Positions 1 through 6,901 of a DNA stretch of 8,452 nt are shown in pieces. The notes beneath the pieces were generated by a model, which saw only the letters and a list, made by a program, of their open reading frames with translations, searched no databases and was not told the DNA's origin. The translations under genes and the position numbers were made by a program. Source of the DNA: an uncultured Bacteroidales bacterium (GTDB lineage: Bacteria; Bacteroidota; Bacteroidia; Bacteroidales; Paludibacteraceae); assembly GCA_937911235.1 (NCBI GenBank), contig CALDPN010000039.1, positions 1 through 8,452 on the forward strand, written 5' to 3'. Position 1 is the first letter of the stretch. Every line of letters begins with the position of its first letter.

Positions 1-194
1 TAGACAGAGGATATAGCAAAGCATATCTTCGTCACCTAATTATGTCTGACGAACTGCTTGGTATGCAAATTGCTTCTATTCACAACCTTGCATTTTATGT
101 ATGGCTAACACAAGAGGCCAGAGCACATATTATTAAAGGCGACTTTAGTGCATGGAAGGCCTCTATTTTGCCTACCCTAATGACACGACTTTAA
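1..194 (+). CDS. tgt: Queuine/preQ1 tRNA-guanine transglycosylase, C-terminal end (partial)
   Basis: This is the last 63 codons of a gene that enters from the left edge; the reading frame starts at position 3 and stops with TAA at 192-194. The translation contains YSKAYLRHL followed by an IASIHNLAFY segment and ends in MTRL. That matches the conserved C-terminal helical part of bacterial Tgt, where [YF]-S-[RK]-A-Y-[IL]-R-H-L follows the zinc-binding Cys cluster and an 'IHN' segment comes next. Tgt exchanges guanine 34 of GUN-anticodon tRNAs for the queuosine precursor preQ1, in the cytoplasm. The catalytic aspartates and zinc cysteines lie outside the window, so activity cannot be judged. The next gene starts only 30 bp after the stop codon, so read-through from tgt is plausible. 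Confidence 0.93.
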   Translation, partial: DRGYSKAYLRHLIMSDELLGMQIASIHNLAFYVWLTQEARAHIIKGDFSAWKASILPTLMTRL

Positions 195-220
195 TATTTC
201 AAATTTTAGTTGTAAATTTG
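190..220 (+). promoter_or_regulatory. Candidate Bacteroidetes-type promoter at the end of tgt
   Basis: TAAATTTG at 213-220 fits the Bacteroidetes -7 consensus TAnnTTTG exactly. TTTA at 190-193 is one base from the -33 TTTG box, and the spacer is exactly 19 bp. The -33 part overlaps the last codon and stop of tgt. The transcription start would fall within a few bases of the GTG start codon at 225, so the mRNA would have little or no leader. Confidence 0.5.
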
Positions 221-224
221 CATA

Positions 225-2210
225 GTGAAATTTAGAAACTACATACTTATAGCACTTTATTTTTGCGTTAGCACTCTTGTGGCTCAAGAGTCTAACGAAA
301 ACTTCTTTATGCGCAAGCCAGCCAAGGCAGGCGAAGGTACCATAGCATGGAAAGTTTCAGAAGATTTTGCAGACGAGACTCAATGTTCTCCCGACACTGC
401 CACACTAAATTTTCAAGATTTTACCACTCCTGTTTACAGAAAAACCATTGTTAGTGAGTGGCTTGGCAACCTTGGACAGCCTAGTCAGTCTGGTATTTTC
501 TACCAACGAAAAGAAACAGACTACACTGGCGACTTCCTTTTCAAACACACATTTTACGACCAATATATAGGTGCAAGTGACGCATTTTTCTACAATACAA
601 AACGTCCTTATAGTAATATCACCTACACCTCTGGCGGTCTTACCAAACAAGAAGAAGACCACCTTACTGCAGGTCTATCAATGAATGCCACAAGTAAACT
701 AAACTTTGGCATTTTTGCCGACTATAAATATGGTCGTGGTTCATATACAAACCAATCTACCGACGACTTAAATGGCTATCTTAATGGTAGTTATAAAGGT
801 AAAAAGTATTCTATCTACTTCCTAGCAGGGCTAAACAATTTCAAACAATTTGAAAATGGTGGTTTGCAAGACGACAACTATCTAGCCACTATAGATGACC
901 CTGCCAACATGCCTGTAAACCTGTCAAACACTTGGACAGAATATAACTCATTCTATTTTTGGGTAAACCAACAATATAATATTGGTTACAACAAAGAAAA
1001 TCCAACCGACTCAGAAATATCTGAGTTTGTGCCACTTATGACCATTGGCTACACCACAAAATACGAATATAGCCAAAAGAAATATTACGAAAGAAGTATT
1101 TCAAATGGTTTCTACGACAACTATTACTACTCAAAAACAGCCTCTAAAGATAGTTGTTCACAACATTTCTTTAAAAATGTGGTTTCAATTACATTCAACG
1201 AAGGCTATAAGAAATGGATGGTATTTGGCTTGAGAGCATTTGTAGAGGCAGACTTCGAGCAAAACAGACTCCAAATAATGGACTCTATCTATGTGCCAAC
1301 AAACGAAGCTGAGCCTACACTAAAACAAGCACTCGACACCCTTTGCAGAGTACACAATCAGGCACTTGTGTCTGTGGGTGGAGAACTTTTCAAGCGCAAA
1401 GGCAACACTCAATATGGAGTTTTGGGTAAAGTATTACTTGTGGGCAGAGACAATCGCCTAGCATTTGATGTAAACGGCGACTTCAAAACAAAAATTAAAC
1501 TTAAAGACGACTTATACCTCCACATTGGAGCACTAGGGCATATCAAAAGCACTATTCCAAGTTATTTCACAGAACATTATTATTCAAACCACTTTATATG
1601 GGAAAACAATTTTCACAACACATGGTCAGCTAGAGGCTATGGAGAAATTGCTATTCCTTATAAATATTGTAGCATAAAATTAGGTGCAGGTTGGCAAGGC
1701 TTGAAAAACTATATCTACTTTGATAAAAACGCCATGCCTACTCAAGACACAGAGCACTTTATACAAATTATCAATGCAGATTTAGAACTAAACCTTTCTG
1801 CTTGGCTACTGCATTGGGACAATAAGGTTTCTTTCCAATACGTCAACGAGGCTTCTATATTGCCACTACCTATGATATCTGCATACTCAAACTTCTACTT
1901 TAGACACAGCTTCTTAAAAGACAATATCTTCACCCTACAAATTGGTGTAGATTGCAGATACAACACAGCATATTACGCAAATGCTTATATGCCTGCCACA
2001 GGCGTATTCCACCTACAAGACGAAACCCTTGTGGGCAACTATCCTCTAATGAATGCATACATTAATATGCACTTAAAACAATTTAGAGTTTACCTAATGT
2101 GCTACAACCTATCTGCAGCATTTATGGAGCCTACATACTTTAGCGTACCGGGTTATCCTCTAAACCCTATAATGTTTAAGTTTGGACTTTCTTGGAACTT
2201 CTACGATTAA
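225..2210 (+). CDS. Predicted outer-membrane beta-barrel protein, Bacteroidetes 'putative porin' type
   Basis: This is a 661-residue protein. Residues 1-20 form a typical signal peptide: basic MKFRN, a hydrophobic core, and LVAQ before the predicted cut. The rest is rich in Tyr, Phe and Asn, with alternating polar and hydrophobic strands, and ends in FGLSWNFYD; an aromatic C-terminus is usual for outer-membrane barrels. Segments such as the FLFKHTFYDQYIGASDAFFYN region and 'MNATSKLNFGIFADYKYGRG' resemble the Bacteroidetes putative porin family (Pfam Porin_10 type), but this assignment is from memory of the family and is not a search result. There is no TonB box or plug domain, so it is not a TonB-dependent receptor. 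The start is GTG at 225; the next ATG (309) would remove the signal peptide, and an in-frame stop lies at 213-215. The gene for a solute-binding-domain protein follows after 3 bp, so the two are probably co-translated. The substrate is unknown. Confidence 0.72.
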   Translation: MKFRNYILIALYFCVSTLVAQESNENFFMRKPAKAGEGTIAWKVSEDFADETQCSPDTATLNFQDFTTPVYRKTIVSEWLGNLGQPSQSGIFYQRKETDYTGDFLFKHTFYDQYIGASDAFFYNTKRPYSNITYTSGGLTKQEEDHLTAGLSMNATSKLNFGIFADYKYGRGSYTNQSTDDLNGYLNGSYKGKKYSIYFLAGLNNFKQFENGGLQDDNYLATIDDPANMPVNLSNTWTEYNSFYFWVNQQYNIGYNKENPTDSEISEFVPLMTIGYTTKYEYSQKKYYERSISNGFYDNYYYSKTASKDSCSQHFFKNVVSITFNEGYKKWMVFGLRAFVEADFEQNRLQIMDSIYVPTNEAEPTLKQALDTLCRVHNQALVSVGGELFKRKGNTQYGVLGKVLLVGRDNRLAFDVNGDFKTKIKLKDDLYLHIGALGHIKSTIPSYFTEHYYSNHFIWENNFHNTWSARGYGEIAIPYKYCSIKLGAGWQGLKNYIYFDKNAMPTQDTEHFIQIINADLELNLSAWLLHWDNKVSFQYVNEASILPLPMISAYSNFYFRHSFLKDNIFTLQIGVDCRYNTAYYANAYMPATGVFHLQDETLVGNYPLMNAYINMHLKQFRVYLMCYNLSAAFMEPTYFSVPGYPLNPIMFKFGLSWNFYD

Positions 2211-2213
2211 TAT

Positions 2214-3083
2214 ATGGAAGATACTTTACTACATAAAATGTCGCGTTCAAAACACTACTTTATAGTGGGTGGTTGCGCCATTATTGTTATGATAGTAATG
2301 TCTTTTATCCTTTTTAGGGGAGACTACCTAGAAAAACACAAGCCATACGACCTTGAATACATTCAAGATCAAAACAAACTACGTGTAATTGTAGAACCTA
2401 ATACTATGAGCTACAAGGTAATAGACGTGGATAGCATAGAGGGTCTGCAAGTGCTTATGATAAACAGTTTTGCAAAAGCAATGAATGTGAAAAATGTAGA
2501 AATAATCACAGAACCAAACCTTGCTTCTGCCATTGATATGCTAATGAATCACAAGGTGGATATTCTTGCTTGGCATATACCTATCTACAACACCATGCGA
2601 GAGAAGATCAACTATAGCATACCTGTTTTTACTAGCAGACAAATGCTTGTGCAAAGAAAACACAATCCTAAAGATAGCGTAGAATTTATTAGAAATCAGT
2701 TGGGCTTGGCAGAAAAAAAAGTATATATCCTACCAGGAACCTTTTATAGACAACGCCTAGAACACCTGTCTCAAGAGATTGGCGACAAAATTTATATCGA
2801 GGAAATTTCAAACGCCACTCCTAAAAATCTTTTTGAAATGCTCGTAAACCGCGACATAGACTATGCCGTGTGCGACGAATTTGTTGCAAGGGTACTGATA
2901 AAAGAAAATAAAGAATTCTCTTCACTAGATATGAACACAGCTGTGAGCTTCCCTCAAAACTACTCATGGTGTGTTCACCCAGACTGTCCTCTGCTACTCG
3001 ACTCACTAAACTCATGGCTTTCGGTTTACCTTGAGAGCAAAGAATACAATAAAATATATAGAAAATATACTGGCGTAAAGTAA
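2214..3083 (+). CDS. Membrane-anchored periplasmic solute-binding-domain protein (SBP family 3 / MltF N-domain type)
   Basis: This is a 289-residue protein. Residues about 14-34 are one hydrophobic segment after a short basic N-terminus (SRSKH), so the protein is probably anchored in the inner membrane with the rest in the periplasm. From about residue 55 it reads as a family 3 extracellular solute-binding domain. LRVIVEPN is the first strand, EGLQVLMINSFAKAM (76-90) the usual 'G-x-x-x-D/N-x-x-x-x-[FL]-A' helix, and ALDML-like plus KVDILAWHIPIYNTMREKINYS (114-135) matches 'G-x-x-D-[LI]-x-x-x-x-[LM]-x-x-T-x-x-R'. A second-lobe helix and 'DYAVCDEF' follow. The same domain forms the N-terminal part of the lytic transglycosylase MltF, but there is no catalytic SLT domain here, so cleavage of peptidoglycan is not expected. 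ATG at 2238 (residue 9) is an alternative start. The 3-bp gap to the upstream barrel gene suggests they work together in uptake or sensing; this is inference. Its TAA stop coincides with the first three bases of the 125-bp repeat. Confidence 0.78.
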   Translation: MEDTLLHKMSRSKHYFIVGGCAIIVMIVMSFILFRGDYLEKHKPYDLEYIQDQNKLRVIVEPNTMSYKVIDVDSIEGLQVLMINSFAKAMNVKNVEIITEPNLASAIDMLMNHKVDILAWHIPIYNTMREKINYSIPVFTSRQMLVQRKHNPKDSVEFIRNQLGLAEKKVYILPGTFYRQRLEHLSQEIGDKIYIEEISNATPKNLFEMLVNRDIDYAVCDEFVARVLIKENKEFSSLDMNTAVSFPQNYSWCVHPDCPLLLDSLNSWLSVYLESKEYNKIYRKYTGVK

Positions 3084-3205
3084 GATTAATTTTAAAGGGT
3101 GCTTTCCACGTTGCCCTCGTCTTCAAAATCCTCATTTACGTTTAGTAAACTCCGGTTTCTCAGACTTCGTGACGCCTAGAAATCACTCCTTTAAAATCAA
3201 TCTTA
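3081..3205 (+). repeat. 125-bp imperfect-palindrome intergenic repeat, copy A
   Basis: The element starts at the TAA stop codon of the upstream gene and ends with TTA at 3205. The terminal inverted repeats are about 18 bp: TAAGATTAATTTTAAAGG at the left, and the complement of TAAGATTGATTTTAAAGG at the right. Further paired blocks lie inward: CGTTGC (3109-3114) with GTGACG (3169-3174), GTCT (3119-3122) with AGAC (3162-3165), and TTTAC (3135-3139) with GTAAA (3145-3149) around a GTTTA loop. A second copy lies inverted at 7559-7682: over 125 aligned positions there are 13 substitutions and one indel, and the central 41 bp are identical. It has no coding capacity of note and no transposase. Its size and single-hairpin plan recall enterobacterial ERIC elements, but the sequence is different. 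Confidence 0.88.
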
Positions 3206-3229
3206 TGAGAGGTTCATATATATACATAC

Positions 3230-3266
3230 AAAAAAAACGAACAACCTTGCGATTGTTCGTTTTTTG
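3230..3266 (-). terminator. Intrinsic terminator of the tRNA gene (bidirectional)
   Basis: A perfect 13-bp stem pairs 3232-3244 with 3253-3265 around an 8-base loop. The GC-bearing core is ACGAACAA/TTGTTCGT, and A/T tracts on both flanks give a U-run at the 3' side in either direction. On the minus strand it begins one base after the tRNA 3' end. On the plus strand it could also stop transcripts that run past the solute-binding gene and repeat A. Confidence 0.88.
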
Positions 3267-3340
3267 TAGCGGGAACGAGAATTGAACTCGTGACCTCCGG
3301 GTTATGAATCCGACGCTCTAACCAACTGAGCTATCCCGCC
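3267..3340 (-). tRNA. tRNA-Met (CAU anticodon)
   Basis: The reverse complement gives a 74-base cloverleaf: acceptor GGCGGGA with TCCCGCT, D arm GCTC-AGTTGGTTA-GAGC, anticodon arm TCGGA-TTCATAA-CCCGG, variable AGGTC, T arm ACGAG-TTCAATT-CTCGT, and discriminator A. The anticodon is CAT. It lacks the three G-C pairs in the anticodon stem that mark an initiator, so it is an elongator Met tRNA. A lysidine-modified tRNA-Ile2, which has the same CAU, cannot be fully excluded. Two oddities are a G1-U72 wobble at the end of the acceptor and an A31-C39 mismatch next to the anticodon loop. CCA is not encoded (CAA follows), so it must be added by the nucleotidyltransferase. It lies 62 bp downstream of prmA on the same strand. 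Confidence 0.95.
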
Positions 3341-3359
3341 GTTTATCCGAAAAGCGGTG

Positions 3360-3367
3360 CAAAGATA
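3360..3367 (-). promoter_or_regulatory. Candidate -7 promoter box for the tRNA gene
   Basis: On the minus strand TATCTTTG at 3367-3360 matches TAnnTTTG exactly and ends 19 bases before the mature tRNA 5' end, leaving a leader of roughly 12-15 nt. The -33 position 19 bp upstream reads TTTT, a one-base departure from TTTG. The tRNA is therefore probably transcribed on its own as well as by read-through from prmA. Confidence 0.6.
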
Positions 3368-3402
3368 AGGTAAATTGTTGGATTATAAAAATTATCTGCT
3401 AA

Positions 3403-4245
3403 TTATTTTAAAAATTTTACTGCAACCCAGTTATTTTTTTCTTTAAAATCCACATATTCAAGACCTAATTCTTCTGCTTTTTCTCTAATTACTGGAATAT
3501 CTTCTGTGTAAAAACCACTCATATATAGGTTTCCACCCTTATTTAAGCAAGAAACATACTTATCCATATCGGCAAGCAAGATATTTCTATTGATATTTGC
3601 CAAAATTACATTGAAGGTTTCTTCCGCAGGTAAAATAGAAGCATCTCCAAGTAAAATTTCCATATCTACATTGTTTAGCCCGGCACTTTCGGTGGCATTT
3701 TCCTTGCACCACTCGTCAATATCCACGCCCATTACATAGTCTGCACCACGCATTTTAGCCAAAATACCAAGCACCGCAGTACCACAACCCATATCAAGCA
3801 CTTTTTTGCCCTTCATTGAGTCGGTAAGTATCCATCTTAACATAGAACTTGTGGTTTCGTGATGTCCTGTGCCAAAAGACATTTTAGGATTGATAATAAT
3901 ATCAAAATCTGCCACTGGCACATCTGTATGAAAACTACTATGAATTACACATTTTGATTGTCCTCCATCCACTACAATAGGTTGGAAATAGTTCTTTTCC
4001 CACTCTTCGTTCCAGTCTTTATCCTCTACCTCTTCCACACTATACGCATCAGAAGAAAGTTCTTGATTTTCTGCCATCTGTTTTAAACTTTCCTCAGAAA
4101 AATCAGTCTGCTTTGCGTACGCAATTAGTGTATTATTCTCAGTTTCAAAAGTACTAAAACCTATTTCACCAAGCTCGTATGTTAAAACATCTGCCATAAA
4201 CTCAGGCATGTTCTCCACATTTATAGAAATTTTTATATAATTCAT
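3403..4245 (-). CDS. prmA: Ribosomal protein L11 methyltransferase
   Basis: This 280-residue cytoplasmic enzyme transfers methyl groups from S-adenosylmethionine to ribosomal protein L11. The N-terminal domain (1-75) should bind L11, and DWNEEWEKNYFQP (78-89) matches the linker 'DW-x-x-x-W-x-x-x-F/Y-x-P'. NPKMSFGTGHHETT (119-132) is the PrmA signature, close to NP-G-x-A-F-G-T-G-x-H-x-T-T. VLDMGCGTAVLGI (149-161) is the SAM-binding motif I, VMGVDID (171-177) carries the ribose-binding acid, and ILANIN (214-219) is the active-site motif. The length is near the usual 280-295. The ATG at 4245 is the first codon of the conserved N-terminus (MNYIKISI). No clear terminator separates it from the tRNA downstream. 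It diverges from the Trp/Tyr-rich gene across a 94-bp region. Its own promoter is not clear to me; an A/T-rich stretch with GGTTTTG lies upstream. Confidence 0.95.
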   Translation of the reverse strand: MNYIKISINVENMPEFMADVLTYELGEIGFSTFETENNTLIAYAKQTDFSEESLKQMAENQELSSDAYSVEEVEDKDWNEEWEKNYFQPIVVDGGQSKCVIHSSFHTDVPVADFDIIINPKMSFGTGHHETTSSMLRWILTDSMKGKKVLDMGCGTAVLGILAKMRGADYVMGVDIDEWCKENATESAGLNNVDMEILLGDASILPAEETFNVILANINRNILLADMDKYVSCLNKGGNLYMSGFYTEDIPVIREKAEELGLEYVDFKEKNNWVAVKFLK

Positions 4246-4292
4246 ATTATGATTTTAACTAAAAAAATAAACAAAACCAATTAATTAATTAT

Positions 4293-4300
4293 TATCTTTG
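4293..4300 (+). promoter_or_regulatory. Candidate -7 promoter box for the Trp/Tyr-rich gene
   Basis: TATCTTTG at 4293-4300 matches TAnnTTTG exactly and would start transcription near 4305, giving a leader of about 35 nt before the ATG at 4340. No good TTTG is seen at the -33 distance; the region upstream is a TTAATTAATTA run. It probably drives 4340-5305 and 5327-6898 together. Confidence 0.55.
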
Positions 4301-4339
4301 CCAATATTAGGACGTAAAGATACAACTAAATTTATAGCT

Positions 4340-5305
4340 ATGAAACGAATTTGTATTTTTTTATTAGCAATAAGCTTTTCAGTTTGTGCTCTAGCACAAT
4401 ACGATGATATTTATGACTCAGGTTCATATAATAAAAGCTCAAAGAAAACAACATCGTCTAGTACTTCTTCTAGCAGAAGCATAGACGAGTACAATCGTGT
4501 AGGCACATCATCTTCATCTTCTGATATAGAAGAATTATCTCTTGGCGAAGATTATCAATACACAAAAGAGATTGCAAAATATTACGACCCAGAAGTTGTA
4601 ACTATAGAAGATGCAGAATATGTGTATATCTACAACACAGACCCTGAAGAGCAAGCAAACTCTTCTGCAAACATCTATATCAATTTAGGATACACAAATT
4701 GGTATAGCCCTTGGTACTACAATTCTTGGTATGCATGGAACCCATGGGGCAGCGTTTGGTACGATCCTTGGTACGATCCATTCTGGTATCACCCATATAG
4801 CCACTATCCAGGATATTACCCATACGCGCCATATAGACCATATCCATACGCGCCATATCCATATTACCCATACCACCCACCTCATCACCCTCACCACCCT
4901 GGCCCAGATCATCATCATGGTCCAGACCATCATCACCATGGTCCTAAAGATGCACATAGCAGAGACTATCATCGTGATGGCAACACAAGAGGCAACGAAG
5001 CACGCCCTGCGTCAAACTCAAATACAAGAAACACAAATGGCAATGTTTCACGCCCAACAAACAATGGTGAAAGACAAAGAAACGCAAATAGTGATGTAAA
5101 TCGTTCAAACAATACAAATAGAGTAAACAGAACAAACACCACTGCTACAGAGCGTGGCAATCGCAGTGGTTCTTCTAGCGATATCAACAAACGTAGCACA
5201 CGTACTAGCAATAGTAGTTCTTTCACTCCAAGTCGTGGAGGTGGCAACACACGTAGCACAGGAGGCGCACGCTCTGGTGGTGCTACCACAAGAGGCCGCA
5301 GATAA
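4340..5305 (+). CDS. Secreted Trp/Tyr/His-rich low-complexity protein
   Basis: This is a 321-residue protein of unknown function. The start chosen is ATG 4340: MKRICIFLLAISFSVCALAQ is a complete signal peptide, and the in-frame TTG at 4298 lies inside the -7 promoter box. After the signal comes a Ser/Thr-rich tract (about 32-60), then a more ordered acidic segment (about 61-117) with repeated Tyr. Residues 118-178 are extremely rich in Trp, Tyr and Pro (8 Trp at 121, 125, 130, 133, 136, 140, 144 and 149; then PYAPYRPY/PYAPYPYY, whose DNA repeats CCATACGCGCCATAT with a 24-base period). Residues 179-206 hold 13 His in a P/D/H/G context. From about 207 to the end it is Arg/Asn/Ser/Thr/Gly-rich and strongly basic, ending GRR. 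Similar proteins occur in Bacteroides next to FadL-type genes, sometimes mislabelled 'vitellogenin'. The His cluster could bind metal or heme; this is inference. It is probably exported to the periplasm or surface, and the basic tail may bind an anionic surface or nucleic acid. Confidence 0.82.
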   Translation: MKRICIFLLAISFSVCALAQYDDIYDSGSYNKSSKKTTSSSTSSSRSIDEYNRVGTSSSSSDIEELSLGEDYQYTKEIAKYYDPEVVTIEDAEYVYIYNTDPEEQANSSANIYINLGYTNWYSPWYYNSWYAWNPWGSVWYDPWYDPFWYHPYSHYPGYYPYAPYRPYPYAPYPYYPYHPPHHPHHPGPDHHHGPDHHHHGPKDAHSRDYHRDGNTRGNEARPASNSNTRNTNGNVSRPTNNGERQRNANSDVNRSNNTNRVNRTNTTATERGNRSGSSSDINKRSTRTSNSSSFTPSRGGGNTRSTGGARSGGATTRGRR

Positions 5306-5326
5306 TAACATAAACTAAAACTAAAT

Positions 5327-6898
5327 ATGAAAAAACATTTATTATTAATTTCAACCTTAGCACTATCTGTGTTTAGTGCATTTGCACAAACACAAACTAT
5401 ATACGACGCATTAATAGCTTCTGGCAACGAACTTAATGGCACTGCACGCTTTATGTCTGTTGGTGGCGCTATGGGTGCGTTAGGTGGCGATGCTTCTACC
5501 ATATTCTACAACCCTGCAGGTATTGGTATATATAGAAGTTCAGAACTTAGTGTTTCAGCAAATATTCACTGGAACAACACCTCATTAATCAATAACAATT
5601 CTTCTTTTAACTCATACGATACTAAAACATACATCGACCTACAAAATGTAGCATACGTAGGCACATGGGTATTTGAAGAAAACAAAAACCTTTTAAACTT
5701 CAACCTTGGTATTGCCTATAACCAAAGTAAAAAGTTTGCTAGAGAAGGACATTATCATGGTATGCAACCTCATTCCTACACACAATGGATTGCCGCAATG
5801 ACAGATGGCATTCCTGTAGGTAGCCTAACAGGCGATGGACACATAAATCCAGCATACGACGATTCTTCTATTCCATGGGGTTCTGTTCTTGCATTTGATT
5901 CATACTTAACCGACACCAAATATCTATTAAGAGACGATGTTTATCAAAGTCTTTACGATTGGACAGGAGCACAACCTGTAGACCAATACATTAAATTTCA
6001 CGAATTTGGTTCTGCAAACGACTTTGCACTTTCATTTGCAGGCAACTTCAACAATCTTATCTACTGGGGTATGACATTTGAGTGTGATTATACCAACTAT
6101 GGTAGAAATATCACCTTGGAAGAAACATTTGCAGACAGAAGTACATACGCATTACACAACACATATTTATTAGAAGCTATTGGCTTTACATATAAAATTG
6201 GTCTTATTGTGAAACCTACTAGTTGGTTGCGCATCGGTGCTGCATTCCACACTCCTACCACATACGTCTTAGATGATATTTACACATCTAAACTTTCGTA
6301 TCGTGTCTACGACCTAAACGGCACTCTACGTTCTAGTGTAAACGAAACTCCTAGTGCAGTAGAAGGCACAACTCGCTTCTCTGGTCCACTTAAAGCTATT
6401 GGTAGTTTGGGCTTTGTACTTGGTAAATATGGTTTCATTGGCGTAGATTATCAATACGAAAACTCTGCTGCTATCAACGACCGCGAAAACCAATTTAAAG
6501 ACCTATATGCCAACGACCTTCAAGACCGTCATATCATACGTGCAGGTTTGGAAGTAAAACCTATTGCCGACCTTTCTCTACGACTTGGTGGTGGCTACTC
6601 TACTCCTAGTGTTACTGAAAACATGAGCAGAGGATACTACTACAACGATATGAGAGTGGATACCGACTATTACAACGAAAAAGAATCGTACAACGTTACA
6701 GCAGGTCTTGGTTATAGATTTGGCAGACACTCTATCGACCTAGCATACGTATGGCAAGTAAGCACAGCAGACTACTATCCATACTCTCCATCATATACAA
6801 AATATGACGGCAGCCAATTCCAACTAGATAATTTTGAACCTATTGAATTACGTAGCGTGCGTAATCAGTTAGTACTAACATATAACGTCCGCTTTTAA
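5327..6898 (+). CDS. Outer-membrane transport protein, OmpP1/FadL/TodX family
   Basis: This is a 523-residue protein. Residues 1-20 are a signal peptide ending SAFA before QTQT. Residues 39-77 read GTARFMSVGGAMGALGGDASTI... then FYNPAGIGIYRSSELSVS. This is the N-terminal hatch signature of the FadL family, 'G-A-x-x-A-x-G-G-D-A-S-x-x-x-x-N-P-A-G-[LI]'. The remainder alternates beta-strands with aromatic girdles, and the chain ends LVLTYNVRF with a terminal Phe, as expected of an outer-membrane barrel. FadL-type channels bring hydrophobic compounds such as fatty acids across the outer membrane by lateral release; Bacteroides members are often labelled 'hemin receptor' without strong support. 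The gene follows the Trp/Tyr/His-rich protein after 21 bp on the same strand with no terminator between, so they are very likely one operon. No Shine-Dalgarno is seen; the region before ATG is A-rich. A perfect hairpin begins 4 bp after its stop. Confidence 0.88.
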   Translation: MKKHLLLISTLALSVFSAFAQTQTIYDALIASGNELNGTARFMSVGGAMGALGGDASTIFYNPAGIGIYRSSELSVSANIHWNNTSLINNNSSFNSYDTKTYIDLQNVAYVGTWVFEENKNLLNFNLGIAYNQSKKFAREGHYHGMQPHSYTQWIAAMTDGIPVGSLTGDGHINPAYDDSSIPWGSVLAFDSYLTDTKYLLRDDVYQSLYDWTGAQPVDQYIKFHEFGSANDFALSFAGNFNNLIYWGMTFECDYTNYGRNITLEETFADRSTYALHNTYLLEAIGFTYKIGLIVKPTSWLRIGAAFHTPTTYVLDDIYTSKLSYRVYDLNGTLRSSVNETPSAVEGTTRFSGPLKAIGSLGFVLGKYGFIGVDYQYENSAAINDRENQFKDLYANDLQDRHIIRAGLEVKPIADLSLRLGGGYSTPSVTENMSRGYYYNDMRVDTDYYNEKESYNVTAGLGYRFGRHSIDLAYVWQVSTADYYPYSPSYTKYDGSQFQLDNFEPIELRSVRNQLVLTYNVRF

Positions 6899-6901
6899 TT
6901 C

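Noticed and set aside
2821..3135. Minus-strand open frame over the end of the solute-binding gene and repeat A
   Set aside because: It has no similarity I recognise, lies opposite a good gene and crosses a repeat boundary.
3081..3205. Repeat A as an insertion sequence remnant with a transposase
   Set aside because: It is only 125 bp, has no coding content, and the flanks show no clear target duplication; a miniature or structural repeat fits better.
4298..4339. TTG start giving a 335-residue version of the Trp/Tyr-rich protein
   Set aside because: The TTG lies inside an exact TAnnTTTG promoter box, and the ATG at 4340 gives a clean signal peptide.
4820..4937. Short DNA repeats (CCATACGCGCCATAT; CATCATCA) as a CRISPR or regulatory array
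   Set aside because: They are in frame and explained by the PYAPY and DHHH amino-acid repeats; there are no spacers.
4680..5502. Several open frames on the minus strand and in other plus frames inside the low-complexity gene
   Set aside because: They are shadows of repetitive Tyr/His/Pro codons; their products are monotonous (Met/Trp/Val- or His/Thr/Ile-rich) and have no independent start signals.
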